Shown in pieces: positions 51,226 to 63,634 of a DNA stretch of 64,000 bases. Source of the stretch: Mycobacterium sp. D16Q13 (GTDB lineage: Bacteria; Actinomycetota; Actinomycetes; Mycobacteriales; Mycobacteriaceae). The stretch is from assembly GCF_002013375.1 (NCBI RefSeq), contig NZ_MAEW01000003.1, forward strand, positions 1-64,000, given 5' to 3'. The notes under the pieces were generated by a model. The model had not been told where the DNA came from. It was given only the letters and a program-made list of their open reading frames with translations, and did no database searches. Numbering within the stretch: the first letter of the stretch is position 1; each line of letters starts with the position of its first letter. The position numbers and the translations under genes were made by a program.

Positions 51226-52469
51226 CCACCACGGAACAGGCTCCCGGCATGTCACCCGATTCCTACAAGAGTTCTGAGTACATCGAGTTGGCCGAACAGT
51301 ACGGCGCGCACAACTATGCGCCGTTACCGGTCGTCGCTCACCGCGCCGAGGGCGCCTGGATCGAGGATGTGGACGGCAAGCGGTATCTGGATTGCCTGGC
51401 CGCCTACTCGGCGGTGAACTTCGGCCACGGGAACCCCGAGATCCTCGCGGCCGCGCACGCACAGCTCGACACGGTGACCCTGGTGAGCCGGGCGTTTCAT
51501 TCCGACCGTCTCGGCAGGTTCTGCCGCGATCTCGCCCGCCTCTGCGGCAAGGGCATGGTGCTACCGATGAACACCGGGGCCGAGGCTGTGGAGAGTGGCA
51601 TCAAGGTCGCGCGCAAGTGGGGCACCGATGTCAAGGGAGTGCCTGCAGGACAAGCCAATATCGTGGTGGCACACAACAATTTCCACGGTCGAACCATCAG
51701 CATTGTGAGCTTCTCCTCCGACGAGACGGCGCGCGGCGGGTTCGGCCCGTTCACTCCCGGGTTCCGTGTGGTCCCGTTCGGAGATATCGACGCCCTGGCA
51801 CGGGCAATCGACGACAACACCGTCGCCGTCCTCCTCGAGCCCATTCAGGGTGAAGCCGGCATCGTCATCCCGCCCGACGACTACCTCCTCGCGGTCCGCG
51901 CAATGTGCACCGAGAACAATGTTCTGTTCATCGCCGACGAGATCCAGGCCGGGCTCGCACGCACCGGCCGGATGTTTGCATGCGACCACTGGAACGTGGT
52001 CCCGGATGTGTACCTGCTGGGCAAGGCACTCGGGGGCGGCGTGGTTCCGGTGTCAGCCGTGGTCGCCGATACCGACGTACTCGGCGTGCTGCATCCGGGC
52101 GAGCACGGTTCCACCTTCGGCGGTAATCCCTTGGCCGCGGCCATCGGATCCACCGTCGTGGCAATCCTGGAGCGTGGCGACTTCCAGCGCCGGGCAGCCG
52201 TTCTGGGCGCACACCTGCGAAGGCGTCTCGACGCCCTGATCGGCCATGGCGTCACCGAGGTGCGTTCGCTGGGGCTGTGGGCCGGGGTCGACATCGATCC
52301 GAATGTGGCAACCGGAAGACAAATCAGTCTGCGCATGGCAGAGTGTGGCGTCTTAGTGAAGGACACGCATGGCGCGACTCTCCGGTTTGCACCACCCCTT
52401 GTCATCACCGAGGACGAAATCGATTGGGCGATAGACCAGTTCGCCGATGCGCTGGCCAATAGCCGATAG
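51222..52469 (+). CDS. rocD: Ornithine aminotransferase, full length
   Basis: A 415-residue PLP enzyme converting ornithine and 2-oxoglutarate to glutamate semialdehyde and glutamate. It has MNTGAEA (116-122), the ADEIQ aspartate (239) and Schiff-base Lys268 in LLGKALGGG. The GTG start, with GGAG eight bases before, overlaps the upstream stop. In M. tuberculosis the gene is annotated as two pieces, rocD1 and rocD2; here it is intact. Confidence 0.95.
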   Translation: MTTTEQAPGMSPDSYKSSEYIELAEQYGAHNYAPLPVVAHRAEGAWIEDVDGKRYLDCLAAYSAVNFGHGNPEILAAAHAQLDTVTLVSRAFHSDRLGRFCRDLARLCGKGMVLPMNTGAEAVESGIKVARKWGTDVKGVPAGQANIVVAHNNFHGRTISIVSFSSDETARGGFGPFTPGFRVVPFGDIDALARAIDDNTVAVLLEPIQGEAGIVIPPDDYLLAVRAMCTENNVLFIADEIQAGLARTGRMFACDHWNVVPDVYLLGKALGGGVVPVSAVVADTDVLGVLHPGEHGSTFGGNPLAAAIGSTVVAILERGDFQRRAAVLGAHLRRRLDALIGHGVTEVRSLGLWAGVDIDPNVATGRQISLRMAECGVLVKDTHGATLRFAPPLVITEDEIDWAIDQFADALANSR

Positions 52470-52494
52470 ATTTCGCCCGGTCACAGGAGGCACT

Positions 52495-53970
52495 ATGGCA
52501 CCCTCGTCACCCAGTCTTGCCCAGCAGCTGCTGCGCCGCCGTCCCACGTCCGGGGCGCCCACCGCGCACGGCGCCGGCGGGCATCTGCGGCAGTCGATGG
52601 GAACGTTCCAACTGACCATGATCGGCGTCGGTGCCACGGTGGGCACCGGCATCTTCTTCATCTTGGCCGAATCCGTGCCCAAGGCGGGCCCTGCGGTGAT
52701 GGTCTCGTTCTTGGTCGCCGGTCTCGCCGCGGGGCTCGCCGCGCTCTGTTACGCCGAGTTGGCCTCCGCGGTACCGGTATCGGGTTCCTCGTTCTCCTAC
52801 GCGTACACCACCTTGGGCGAGCTGGCCGCGATGGTGGTGGCAGCCTGCCTGCTGCTGGAGTACGGCGTGTCGGCGGCCGCGGTAGCGGTGGGCTGGAGCC
52901 AGTATCTCGACAAGCTCCTGGTCAACGTCTTCGGAACACACCTGCCACACGCGATCAGCGCCGCCCCCTGGGATAACGCCGATCCAGGGATGCCGCATGC
53001 CTGGCTCAACCTGCCCGCAGTGGTCCTCATCGTCATGTGCGCAATCCTTCTCATCCGCGGGACGAGTGAGTCGGCACTGGTGAACACGGTCATGGTGCTG
53101 CTCAAACTTGCCGTGCTGACGGTGTTCGCGATCATCGCGTTCACCGCGTTTCAGGCGGGTAACTTCGCCGACTTCGCGCCGTTCGGCGTCAGCGGCATCG
53201 GCGCCGCGGCAGGGACGATCTTCTTCACCTACGTCGGGCTGGACACCGTGTCCACCGCGGGCGAGGAAGTGAAGGACCCACAGCGGACCATGCCACGGGC
53301 GCTCATCGCCGCACTCCTGATTGTCACCGCCTTCTACCTCATGGTGGCCCTTGCCGCGTTGGGCGCGCAGCCGTGGAGGGAGTTCGAGGGACAGTCGGCG
53401 GGCCTGGCGCTAATTCTGGATAAGGTCACCGGAAGCACCTCTGCCAGTACGTTCCTCGCGTTGGGCGCGGTCATTTCGATCTTCTCGATCACCCTGGTGT
53501 CGATGTACGGTCAGACCCGTATTCTGTTCGCCATCGGCCGCGACGGCCTGCTGCCCTCGGTCTTCGCGCAGGTCAACCCCCGCACGCTCACGCCGGTGAA
53601 CAACACGATCATCGTCGCGATCGTCGTGGGCCTCATGGCCGCATTCGTCCCCTTGAACAGCCTCGCGAACATGGTGTCGATCGGCACACTCACGGCATTC
53701 ATCGTGGTCTCGATTGGCGTCATCATCCTGCGGGTGCGGGAACCCGATCTGCCGCGCGCCTTCCGTGTTCCCGGCTACCCGGTCACACCCGTCCTATCCG
53801 TCATCGCCTGCGGCTACATTCTGTTCAGCCTGCCCTGGGTCACCTGGATCGCCTTCGGATCCTGGGTTGTCGTGGTGCTGGCGTTCTACCTGGCGTGGGG
53901 CCGGCACCACAGCGCGCTGAACGACTTACCCAGCGACCCAGCCGAATTGATTGAGGAGCCGGTGCGATGA
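52495..53970 (+). CDS. rocE: Amino acid permease, APC superfamily (RocE-like)
   Basis: A 491-residue membrane protein with about 12 segments. GVGATVGTGIFFILAESVPKAGPAVMVSFL in segment 1, SGSSFSYAYTTLGELAA and FFTYVGLDTVSTAGEEVKDPQRTMPRAL are typical of cationic amino acid transporters. AGGAGG precedes the ATG. Its position after rocD supports arginine/ornithine uptake, as with rocE in M. tuberculosis. Specificity is inferred. Confidence 0.85.
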   Translation: MAPSSPSLAQQLLRRRPTSGAPTAHGAGGHLRQSMGTFQLTMIGVGATVGTGIFFILAESVPKAGPAVMVSFLVAGLAAGLAALCYAELASAVPVSGSSFSYAYTTLGELAAMVVAACLLLEYGVSAAAVAVGWSQYLDKLLVNVFGTHLPHAISAAPWDNADPGMPHAWLNLPAVVLIVMCAILLIRGTSESALVNTVMVLLKLAVLTVFAIIAFTAFQAGNFADFAPFGVSGIGAAAGTIFFTYVGLDTVSTAGEEVKDPQRTMPRALIAALLIVTAFYLMVALAALGAQPWREFEGQSAGLALILDKVTGSTSASTFLALGAVISIFSITLVSMYGQTRILFAIGRDGLLPSVFAQVNPRTLTPVNNTIIVAIVVGLMAAFVPLNSLANMVSIGTLTAFIVVSIGVIILRVREPDLPRAFRVPGYPVTPVLSVIACGYILFSLPWVTWIAFGSWVVVVLAFYLAWGRHHSALNDLPSDPAELIEEPVR

Positions 53971-53995
53971 GCCGCTTGCGCGAAGAGCGTCAGAT

Positions 53996-55734
<1,739 letters not shown>

Positions 55735-55747
55735 CTAGCAGCCGTTC

Positions 55748-55761
55748 TAGAACGTGTTCCA
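55748..55761. promoter_or_regulatory. KstR-type operator upstream of the SDR
   Basis: TAGAACGTGTTCCA fits TnnAACnnGTTnnA exactly and lies 41 bases before the SDR start. The other flank is the 3' end of an unrelated gene, so only the SDR is likely to be controlled. The corresponding gene in M. tuberculosis (Rv0687) has been listed in the KstR regulon. Confidence 0.8.
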
Positions 55762-55798
55762 GATTGAGGACCGCTCAGCGGGCGGGAAAGAAGCGGAC

Positions 55799-56608
55799 CT
55801 AGAGGTCGCCGAGGATCTCCGCGCGTTTGGTGTTGTACTCCGTCTCGGATACCAGCGATGCGCGCTTCAACCGATCGAGCTCGGCAAGTCGGTCGGCCAC
55901 CGATCCCGTAGGCGCAGGGTCGGCAGAGGGGGCCCGCTCGGCGCCCTCCGTCTTACGCAGGATTGCGTCGATCTGTTGGCGGACAACCGGGTTGGAGCGG
56001 ATGTCCACCACGCCGTCGGTGCCTATGCCGTTGGCCTTGAGAACCTTCATGATCTCGAAGAGCGGGCCGGCCTGCCCAGTGAGGTCATACTCGCGCCCTT
56101 GCGACGAGCTGGTGAACTTGGCCGGCACCTGACCGTTGAGCAAAGCACTGCGCTGCCAGTCGATCTGAAACTGCTCAGTACCTGGCGCGACGAGCACGAC
56201 GAGCTTGCCGCGCGAGAGAGCCGGCACCTGCAGCACCGACACCCGCGTTCTCGTCTCGGCACGGAACGGACTGATCCCGTCTCCGTGTATCTGCAGCGTC
56301 AGCTTGATCACCGGCTGATCATTGACCCTCATCCCCGTCTCGTTGGCCGCCACCACATCGGCAAGCGCCAGAATGCCGTTGGCCTCCAACAGCTTGCGTG
56401 CCTCATCGGTCCTGGTGAATAGCAATGTCAACACGAAGGCCAACACCACGATCCCGATAGTGATACCGACGCCGCTGTACAGCATCCAACTCGTCGCGGG
56501 TTCGTCGATCACGTAATACATCACGATGAATATCGGCCCGACAATCCCGCAGAGCAGCGAGAAGGCCAGGATTTTCAGAAAGCGTGCGACCACGTTCATG
56601 GCGCTCAT
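55799..56608 (-). CDS. Membrane protein with C-terminal SHOCT domain
   Basis: About 269 residues. Two hydrophobic segments near the N-terminus (about residues 10-32 and 42-65), then a soluble domain with a DVVAANETGMRVNDQP region, and a C-terminal SHOCT motif (LAELDRLKRASLVSETEYNTKRAEIL). SHOCT domains are short oligomerisation or binding modules. Function unknown. GGTGGAGG precedes a cluster of ATGs (56611, 56608, 56599); 56608 is chosen but not certain. Divergent from the first MpaB-like gene across about 100 bases. Confidence 0.75.
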   Translation of the reverse strand: MSAMNVVARFLKILAFSLLCGIVGPIFIVMYYVIDEPATSWMLYSGVGITIGIVVLAFVLTLLFTRTDEARKLLEANGILALADVVAANETGMRVNDQPVIKLTLQIHGDGISPFRAETRTRVSVLQVPALSRGKLVVLVAPGTEQFQIDWQRSALLNGQVPAKFTSSSQGREYDLTGQAGPLFEIMKVLKANGIGTDGVVDIRSNPVVRQQIDAILRKTEGAERAPSADPAPTGSVADRLAELDRLKRASLVSETEYNTKRAEILGDL

Positions 56609-56658
56609 CATCCTCCACCCGCGCGGCATCTTGTGTGGGATCTGAGCAGGCCCTAATA

Positions 56659-56678
56659 TTGGCAATAGATGTTGCCAA
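56659..56678. promoter_or_regulatory. Operator-like palindrome, copy 1
   Basis: TTGGCAA and TTGCCAA are exact reverse complements around a six-base spacer, directly after CCTAATATT, which contains a TAATAT -10-like box. It would place a repressor on the transcription start of the first MpaB-like gene, and it also faces the divergent SHOCT gene. A second copy with compensating changes precedes the next gene. Confidence 0.7.
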
Positions 56679-56712
56679 CGATGCCGACATCGCCGGACAG
56701 GAGGCGCTCGCC

Positions 56713-58095
56713 ATGCCCAAGCTCACAGCCGCCGATCGCTTGTCAGCGCGTGATCCCCACCCGCACGACTACTACTACCGGCCGGGCATGGACCTACGCC
56801 CAATCCCCGAGGGCAAGAACGAATTCGGCTGGATCTGGCGCCACTGCCGACACACATTGTTCGACAATTGGTTCGACGTCGAAGACAACGTCACCCCGAC
56901 GCCGCTGACTCGCTTATTCGATGACCACATGTGGCAGGGCGACGAGCTGATGGATGCCGTGGTGACCCTGTTCGACCGGATGGGCTCCTCACAAGCCCGC
57001 GCATTGTTCGAACAGGCCATCACCGAAGGTATCGATTCCCTGGATGACCCGCCCGACGAACTGCGTGCACTTCTGGAGGATGCGTATCGGGTTCCGGAAT
57101 GGTGGGACCCGGCCAAAGCGGAGCGCGGAAGAGTTCGCCTGAACCAGATGGGGGCACCCACCGTGCTTCTGATGACCTCGTTCGGGGTCTTCGACACCGT
57201 CATGAACTCCGACGTGTCGGCCACCACCGGCGCCTCCGGCCGGTTCCGGGACCAAGGCCAACAACGGCTCCTTGAGACCGCGCGCTTTTTCGCGGCTCTG
57301 CGCGACCGCGATGCCATGCGACCCGGATCGCCTCAGATACAGATGACGCTCCGCGTGCGCCTCGTACATTCATTGGCCCGCAAGGGGCTTCGCGCCGCAT
57401 GGGGAACAGAGAACTTCTCCGACTATGGCGTGCCCATCTCCAACTCATCGATGTGCGGATTCATCGAAGCCGAATCACTGGGACAGATGCTCATTGAGCA
57501 TCGGTTCGGCCGGCCCTGCACCCTCGAAGAGTTGGATGACGCCTGGCATTACATGACGCGATGGGCACTGCTTTTCGGCATTAGCGAGGAACTGTGCCCC
57601 AAGACCGGGACCGACGCCATGCGCAATCTCGACTACCTGCTGGCGCGCTCCGGCGATGCCTCGCGCTGGCGCGTTGAACTCGTCGAGGTGCTCTCGGCGC
57701 TCCCCTCGGCGGTTATTGCCCCGCTCCCCATAGCGCGCCTGCGCAAGTTACTCAGCGACCTGATGTTTGTGGCGGGCATTGGCGCACCTGGCTGGGTCTT
57801 GATGGGGCCCCAGGCGATGGACGAATTCGTGCGCGGCACAAGCTATGAACGGCTCCCCCGGCAGCTCCCTGGTGTGGCGCTGCAGGCCGCGATGTCGATG
57901 AGCGCGCGAGCGGCGGCGATCCGCGACAGAGTGCCCGGCACACGATTAGCACGCAGGATTGTCTACGGGACCCTGCTCCCCAACCCCAGCGCGGTGCTCA
58001 ATCCAGCGTTCGGCATTCTCGAGAAGCTCAACAAGGTCAGCTCCACGTACACGATGCACGACACCAACACCTCCGGGCACGCCTTCGCGCGGTAG
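56713..58095 (+). CDS. MpaB-family (DUF2236) oxygenase-like protein, copy 1
   Basis: About 460 residues of the MpaB/rubber-oxygenase-like DUF2236 family, which includes the rubber-cleaving latex-clearing protein and fungal MpaB of mycophenolic acid synthesis. Conserved features are RPGMDLRPIPEGKNEFGWIWRH near the start, MNSDVSATTGASGRFR, RVRLVHSLARKGLRAAWG, and the C-terminal TYTMHDTNTSGHAFAR. Probably soluble; the substrate is unknown, with a lipid or polyisoprenoid possible. The ATG at 56713 follows GGAGG by nine bases. The next gene is a tandem paralogue with the same ending. Confidence 0.8.
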   Translation: MPKLTAADRLSARDPHPHDYYYRPGMDLRPIPEGKNEFGWIWRHCRHTLFDNWFDVEDNVTPTPLTRLFDDHMWQGDELMDAVVTLFDRMGSSQARALFEQAITEGIDSLDDPPDELRALLEDAYRVPEWWDPAKAERGRVRLNQMGAPTVLLMTSFGVFDTVMNSDVSATTGASGRFRDQGQQRLLETARFFAALRDRDAMRPGSPQIQMTLRVRLVHSLARKGLRAAWGTENFSDYGVPISNSSMCGFIEAESLGQMLIEHRFGRPCTLEELDDAWHYMTRWALLFGISEELCPKTGTDAMRNLDYLLARSGDASRWRVELVEVLSALPSAVIAPLPIARLRKLLSDLMFVAGIGAPGWVLMGPQAMDEFVRGTSYERLPRQLPGVALQAAMSMSARAAAIRDRVPGTRLARRIVYGTLLPNPSAVLNPAFGILEKLNKVSSTYTMHDTNTSGHAFAR

Positions 58096-58138
58096 GCGAA
58101 ATCTCAGCACTTGTAAGCCTCCGCCATGCGACCTAATA

Positions 58139-58158
58139 TTGACAATGCACGTTGTCAA
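58139..58158. promoter_or_regulatory. Operator-like palindrome, copy 2
   Basis: TTGACAA and TTGTCAA flank a six-base spacer, again directly after CCTAATATT. Relative to copy 1, both arms changed (G to A, and C to T) so that pairing of the palindrome is preserved. About 34 bases upstream of the second MpaB-like gene. Confidence 0.7.
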
Positions 58159-58192
58159 TGATGTCGACGTCAACATCTCAGGAGGCGCCCGG

Positions 58193-59542
58193 ATGCCCAA
58201 GCTCACCGTGGTCGACAAACCACCGCCAGGCGATCCGCACCCGTACGACTACCACTTCCGCCCGGGAATGGACCTACGTCCAATTCCGGAGGGTAAGAAC
58301 GAATTCGGCTGGATCTGGCGCCACTGCCGGCATTACTTGTTCGACCCTTGGTTCGATGTCGAGGACGAGGTAACCCCCACGCCGGCGACCCGCTTGTTTG
58401 ACGATCACATGTGGCAGGGCGACGAGCCGATGGACGCCGTGGTCGAGCTGTTTCAGGAGCTCGGGTCCGCTCAGGCCCGGGCACTGTTCGAACAGGCCGT
58501 CGAGCACGGCATCGACAGCCTGGACGACCCTCCCGAGGCGCTGCGGGCATTGTTCGCGGATGCCTACCGCGTGCCGCAGTGGTGGGATCCGGCCAAAGCG
58601 GAACGAGGCCGGTTGCGGGCACGCCAGGTGACCACGGCGACCACCGCGGTCATGGCGACCTTCGCGGTGTTCGACACCGTCATGAACTCGGACGTATCGG
58701 CTGCCACCGGAGCCACCGGCCGGTTCCGCTATCAGAGCGCCCAACGGCTGGCCGAGACAAACCGGTTCTTCTCCATGATCTTCGACCGCGACGGGTTGGT
58801 ACCCGGCTCCGAACAGATCAAGCTCACCATGCGCGTTCGATTGGTGCACTCGCTGGCCCGGCGGGGTCTACGGAGCGCCTGGGGCGAAGACAACTTCGCC
58901 CAGTACGGTGCCCCCATCTCCAACGCGTCCATGTGCGGGTTCATCGAGGCCATGCTCGGAGCGCTCCTCGTTGACTATCGGCTCGGAAGATCTTGCACAC
59001 TCAGGGAAATCGACGATGTGTGGCACTACTTGCTGCGCTGGGCGCTGATGTTCGGCGTCACCGAAGACCTGCTGCCACGCACGGGCATCGACGCCATGCG
59101 CAATCTCGACTACCTGCTGGCCCGTTCCGGAGATGCCTCACGCTGGCGCGTCGAGCTGATCGAAGCACTGGCCACGGGCATGTCCGGCGCGCGTACCGGA
59201 CCCGTCCGGCGCCTCTTCGCGGAAGTGCTCGCCGGACCCGGCTCCATGCTGATGGGACCCGCGGCAATGGACGAATTCTTCCAGGGCACAACCTTTGACG
59301 GCATCAACCATCGGCTCTCGGGCTGGCTGTTCAGCAGGGCCGCCACGGTCAATGCCAACGCGTCCGCGGTGCTGGACCGGCTGCCCGGAATCGGCTTGGT
59401 GCGCCACCGGCTGGATGCCTTCAACCCCAATCCCAGCGCGGTGAACAATCTTTTATCCGAATTGATCGAGAAGCGCGCCAAGGTGGCCTCGACATACACG
59501 ATGCACGACAACAACACCTCCGGGCACGCTTTCGCCCGCTGA
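58193..59542 (+). CDS. MpaB-family (DUF2236) oxygenase-like protein, copy 2
   Basis: A 449-residue tandem paralogue of the preceding protein, similar over the whole length (GMDLRPIPEGKNEFGWIWRHCRH; FDTVMNSDVSAATGATGRFR; RLVHSLARRGLRSAWGEDNF; TYTMHDNNTSGHAFAR). GGAGG lies eight bases before the ATG. It has its own operator-like palindrome and -10-like box, so it may be transcribed separately from copy 1. The central region and C-terminal third differ most, which suggests different substrates or partners. Confidence 0.8.
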   Translation: MPKLTVVDKPPPGDPHPYDYHFRPGMDLRPIPEGKNEFGWIWRHCRHYLFDPWFDVEDEVTPTPATRLFDDHMWQGDEPMDAVVELFQELGSAQARALFEQAVEHGIDSLDDPPEALRALFADAYRVPQWWDPAKAERGRLRARQVTTATTAVMATFAVFDTVMNSDVSAATGATGRFRYQSAQRLAETNRFFSMIFDRDGLVPGSEQIKLTMRVRLVHSLARRGLRSAWGEDNFAQYGAPISNASMCGFIEAMLGALLVDYRLGRSCTLREIDDVWHYLLRWALMFGVTEDLLPRTGIDAMRNLDYLLARSGDASRWRVELIEALATGMSGARTGPVRRLFAEVLAGPGSMLMGPAAMDEFFQGTTFDGINHRLSGWLFSRAATVNANASAVLDRLPGIGLVRHRLDAFNPNPSAVNNLLSELIEKRAKVASTYTMHDNNTSGHAFAR

Positions 59543-59624
59543 CCAGTTCCGCCGAGCAGGAGTCTCACGGGACGAAACCGGCCAAGGCCCTCGCCAGATC
59601 CCCGCTGGGCGAGGAGAAAACACG

Positions 59625-59661
59625 AAAACGGCGCCCACCCCTGAAGGGTGAGCGCCGTTTT
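59625..59661. terminator. Bidirectional intrinsic terminator after tuf
   Basis: 16-base arms (59625-59640, 59646-59661) with one mismatch and A/T-rich edges (AAAACGG...CCGTTTT). On the minus strand it follows the tuf stop by about 16 bases. On the plus strand it follows the second MpaB-like gene. Confidence 0.9.
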
Positions 59662-59676
59662 CTTGGCGTCTTTAGA

Positions 59677-60870
59677 TCACTTGTGGATCTTGGTCACGCG
59701 ACCGGCGCCGACGGTACGGCCACCTTCACGGATCGCGAAACGCAGACCCTCGTCCATGGCCACCGGCTGGATCAGCTTGACGGAGATGTCGGTGTTGTCA
59801 CCGGGCATCACCATCTCGGTGCCCTCGGGCAGAGTCACCACGCCGGTCACGTCCGTGGTACGGAAGTAGAACTGCGGGCGGTAGTTGTTGAAGAACGGCG
59901 TGTGACGGCCGCCTTCGTCCTTGGACAGGATGTAGACGCTGCCGTCGAACTCGGTGTGCGGGGTGGTGGTGCCGGGCTTGACCACAACCTGGCCACGCTC
60001 GACGTCCTCACGCTTCACACCACGGACCAGCAGACCAACGTTGTCGCCGGCCTGACCCTGATCGAGCAGCTTGCGGAACATCTCGACACCGGTGACGGTC
60101 GTCTTGGTGACGGTGTCCTTGATGCCGACGATCTCGACGTCCTCGTTCACGTTGATCACGCCACGCTCGACGCGGCCGGTCACCACGGTGCCACGACCGG
60201 TGATGGTGAACACGTCCTCAACGGGCATCAGGAACGGCTTGTCGGTCTCGCGAACCGGGTCCGGGATCGACTCGTCAACAGCGTCCATCAGATCGCCAAC
60301 GGTCTTGGCCCACTCGGCGTCGCCCTCGAGCGCCTTGAGCGCGGAGACGCGAACCACGGGAGCGTTGTCACCGTCGAAGTCCTGGCTGCTCAGCAGCTCC
60401 CGGACCTCCAGCTCGACAAGCTCGAGGAGCTCCTCGTCATCCACCATGTCGGACTTGTTCAGCGCGACGAGGATGTAGGGCACACCCACCTGACGGGCGA
60501 GCAGCACGTGCTCACGCGTCTGCGGCATCGGGCCGTCGGTCGCGGCGACTACCAGGATCGCACCGTCCATCTGGGCGGCACCGGTGATCATGTTCTTGAT
60601 GTAGTCGGCGTGGCCGGGGGCGTCGACGTGCGCGTAGTGACGCTTCTCGGTCTGGTACTCCACGTGAGAGATGTTGATCGTGATACCACGAGCCTTCTCT
60701 TCGGGAGCGTTGTCGATCTGGTCGAAGGCAGATGCTTCGTTCAGAGTGGGGTACTTGTCGTGCAGCACCTTGGTGATTGCCGCAGTGAGAGTGGTCTTGC
60801 CGTGGTCAACGTGACCGATGGTCCCGATGTTGACGTGCGGCTTCGTCCGCTCGAACTTCGCCTTCGCCAC
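59677..60870 (-). CDS. tuf: Elongation factor Tu
   Basis: A 397-residue GTPase that delivers aminoacyl-tRNA. G1 [10 protein letters not shown]3 DAPGHADY, G4 NKSD and the C-terminal domains are complete. The GTG at 60870 follows AGGAGG by eight bases and gives the normal [14 protein letters not shown] start; upstream in-frame residues are the leader. A perfect 11-bp hairpin lies in that leader. Confidence 0.98.
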   Translation of the reverse strand: MAKAKFERTKPHVNIGTIGHVDHGKTTLTAAITKVLHDKYPTLNEASAFDQIDNAPEEKARGITINISHVEYQTEKRHYAHVDAPGHADYIKNMITGAAQMDGAILVVAATDGPMPQTREHVLLARQVGVPYILVALNKSDMVDDEELLELVELEVRELLSSQDFDGDNAPVVRVSALKALEGDAEWAKTVGDLMDAVDESIPDPVRETDKPFLMPVEDVFTITGRGTVVTGRVERGVINVNEDVEIVGIKDTVTKTTVTGVEMFRKLLDQGQAGDNVGLLVRGVKREDVERGQVVVKPGTTTPHTEFDGSVYILSKDEGGRHTPFFNNYRPQFYFRTTDVTGVVTLPEGTEMVMPGDNTDISVKLIQPVAMDEGLRFAIREGGRTVGAGRVTKIHK

Positions 60871-60894
60871 TGTTGTGTCCTCCTGGACTTTCTG

Positions 60895-60921
60895 TTGTCT
60901 CTGAGACTTTCTCAGAGACAA
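60895..60921 (-). promoter_or_regulatory. Perfect hairpin in the tuf leader
   Basis: TTGTCTCTGAG pairs exactly with CTCAGAGACAA around a five-base loop, twelve bases upstream of the tuf Shine-Dalgarno. Possible mRNA processing site or stabiliser between fusA and tuf. Confidence 0.5.
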
Positions 60922-60980
60922 GGGTTTTCATTTGCCTAGCGGACTCACTCGCGCAAGTCCGAATGGGTTGTGAGCTTTCG

Positions 60981-63086
<2,106 letters not shown>

Positions 63087-63132
63087 AGAAGTTTCCGCTC
63101 TTTCGCTTCGAATTGGGGATGGACGAACTGGG

Positions 63133-63158
63133 CGGGCCTCGCCGTGCGGTGAGGCCCG
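63133..63158. other. Hairpin in the rpsG-fusA spacer
   Basis: CGGGCCTC and GAGGCCCG form an 8-bp stem, extendable by three pairs including one wobble. It lies between the rpsG stop and fusA start, possibly a weak attenuator or processing element. Confidence 0.35.
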
Positions 63159-63163
63159 TCAGA

Positions 63164-63634
63164 TCACCAGCGGTAGTGCGCGAACGCCCGGTTGGCCTCG
63201 GCCATCTTGTGAACATCTTCGCGGCGCTTCACCGAGGCACCCAAGCCATTGCTGGCGTCCAGGATCTCGTTCGCCAGACGCTCAATCATGGTCTTTTCGC
63301 GACGTGCCCGCGAGAAGCTCACCAACCAGCGCAGGGCCAGGGTGGTGGAGCGATCGGGGCGGACCTCGACCGGCACCTGGTAGGTGGCGCCACCGACACG
63401 GCGGCTGCGCACCTCAAGGGCAGGCTTGACGTTGTCCATGGCGCGCTTGAGGGTGACAACCGGATCGGTGCCAGTCTTGTCGCGGGCCTGCTCCAGTGCG
63501 CCGTACACGATGCGCTCGGCGATGGACTTCTTGCCATCGAGCAGCACCTTGTTGACCAGCTGGGTCACCAGCTGGGAGCTGTAAACCGGGTCGTTGACCA
63601 GGGGGCGCGACGGCGCGGGTCCCTTGCGTGGCAT
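63164..63634 (-). CDS. rpsG: 30S ribosomal protein S7
   Basis: A 156-residue 16S-rRNA-binding protein. [18 protein letters not shown] at the start, [13 protein letters not shown] region, and the Arg-rich [16 protein letters not shown] segment (here [16 protein letters not shown]) are typical. The ATG overlaps the rpsL stop (TAATG). Confidence 0.98.
   Translation of the reverse strand: MPRKGPAPSRPLVNDPVYSSQLVTQLVNKVLLDGKKSIAERIVYGALEQARDKTGTDPVVTLKRAMDNVKPALEVRSRRVGGATYQVPVEVRPDRSTTLALRWLVSFSRARREKTMIERLANEILDASNGLGASVKRREDVHKMAEANRAFAHYRW

Noticed and set aside
59683..60939. 418-codon plus-strand frame over tuf
   Set aside because: Antisense shadow of tuf.
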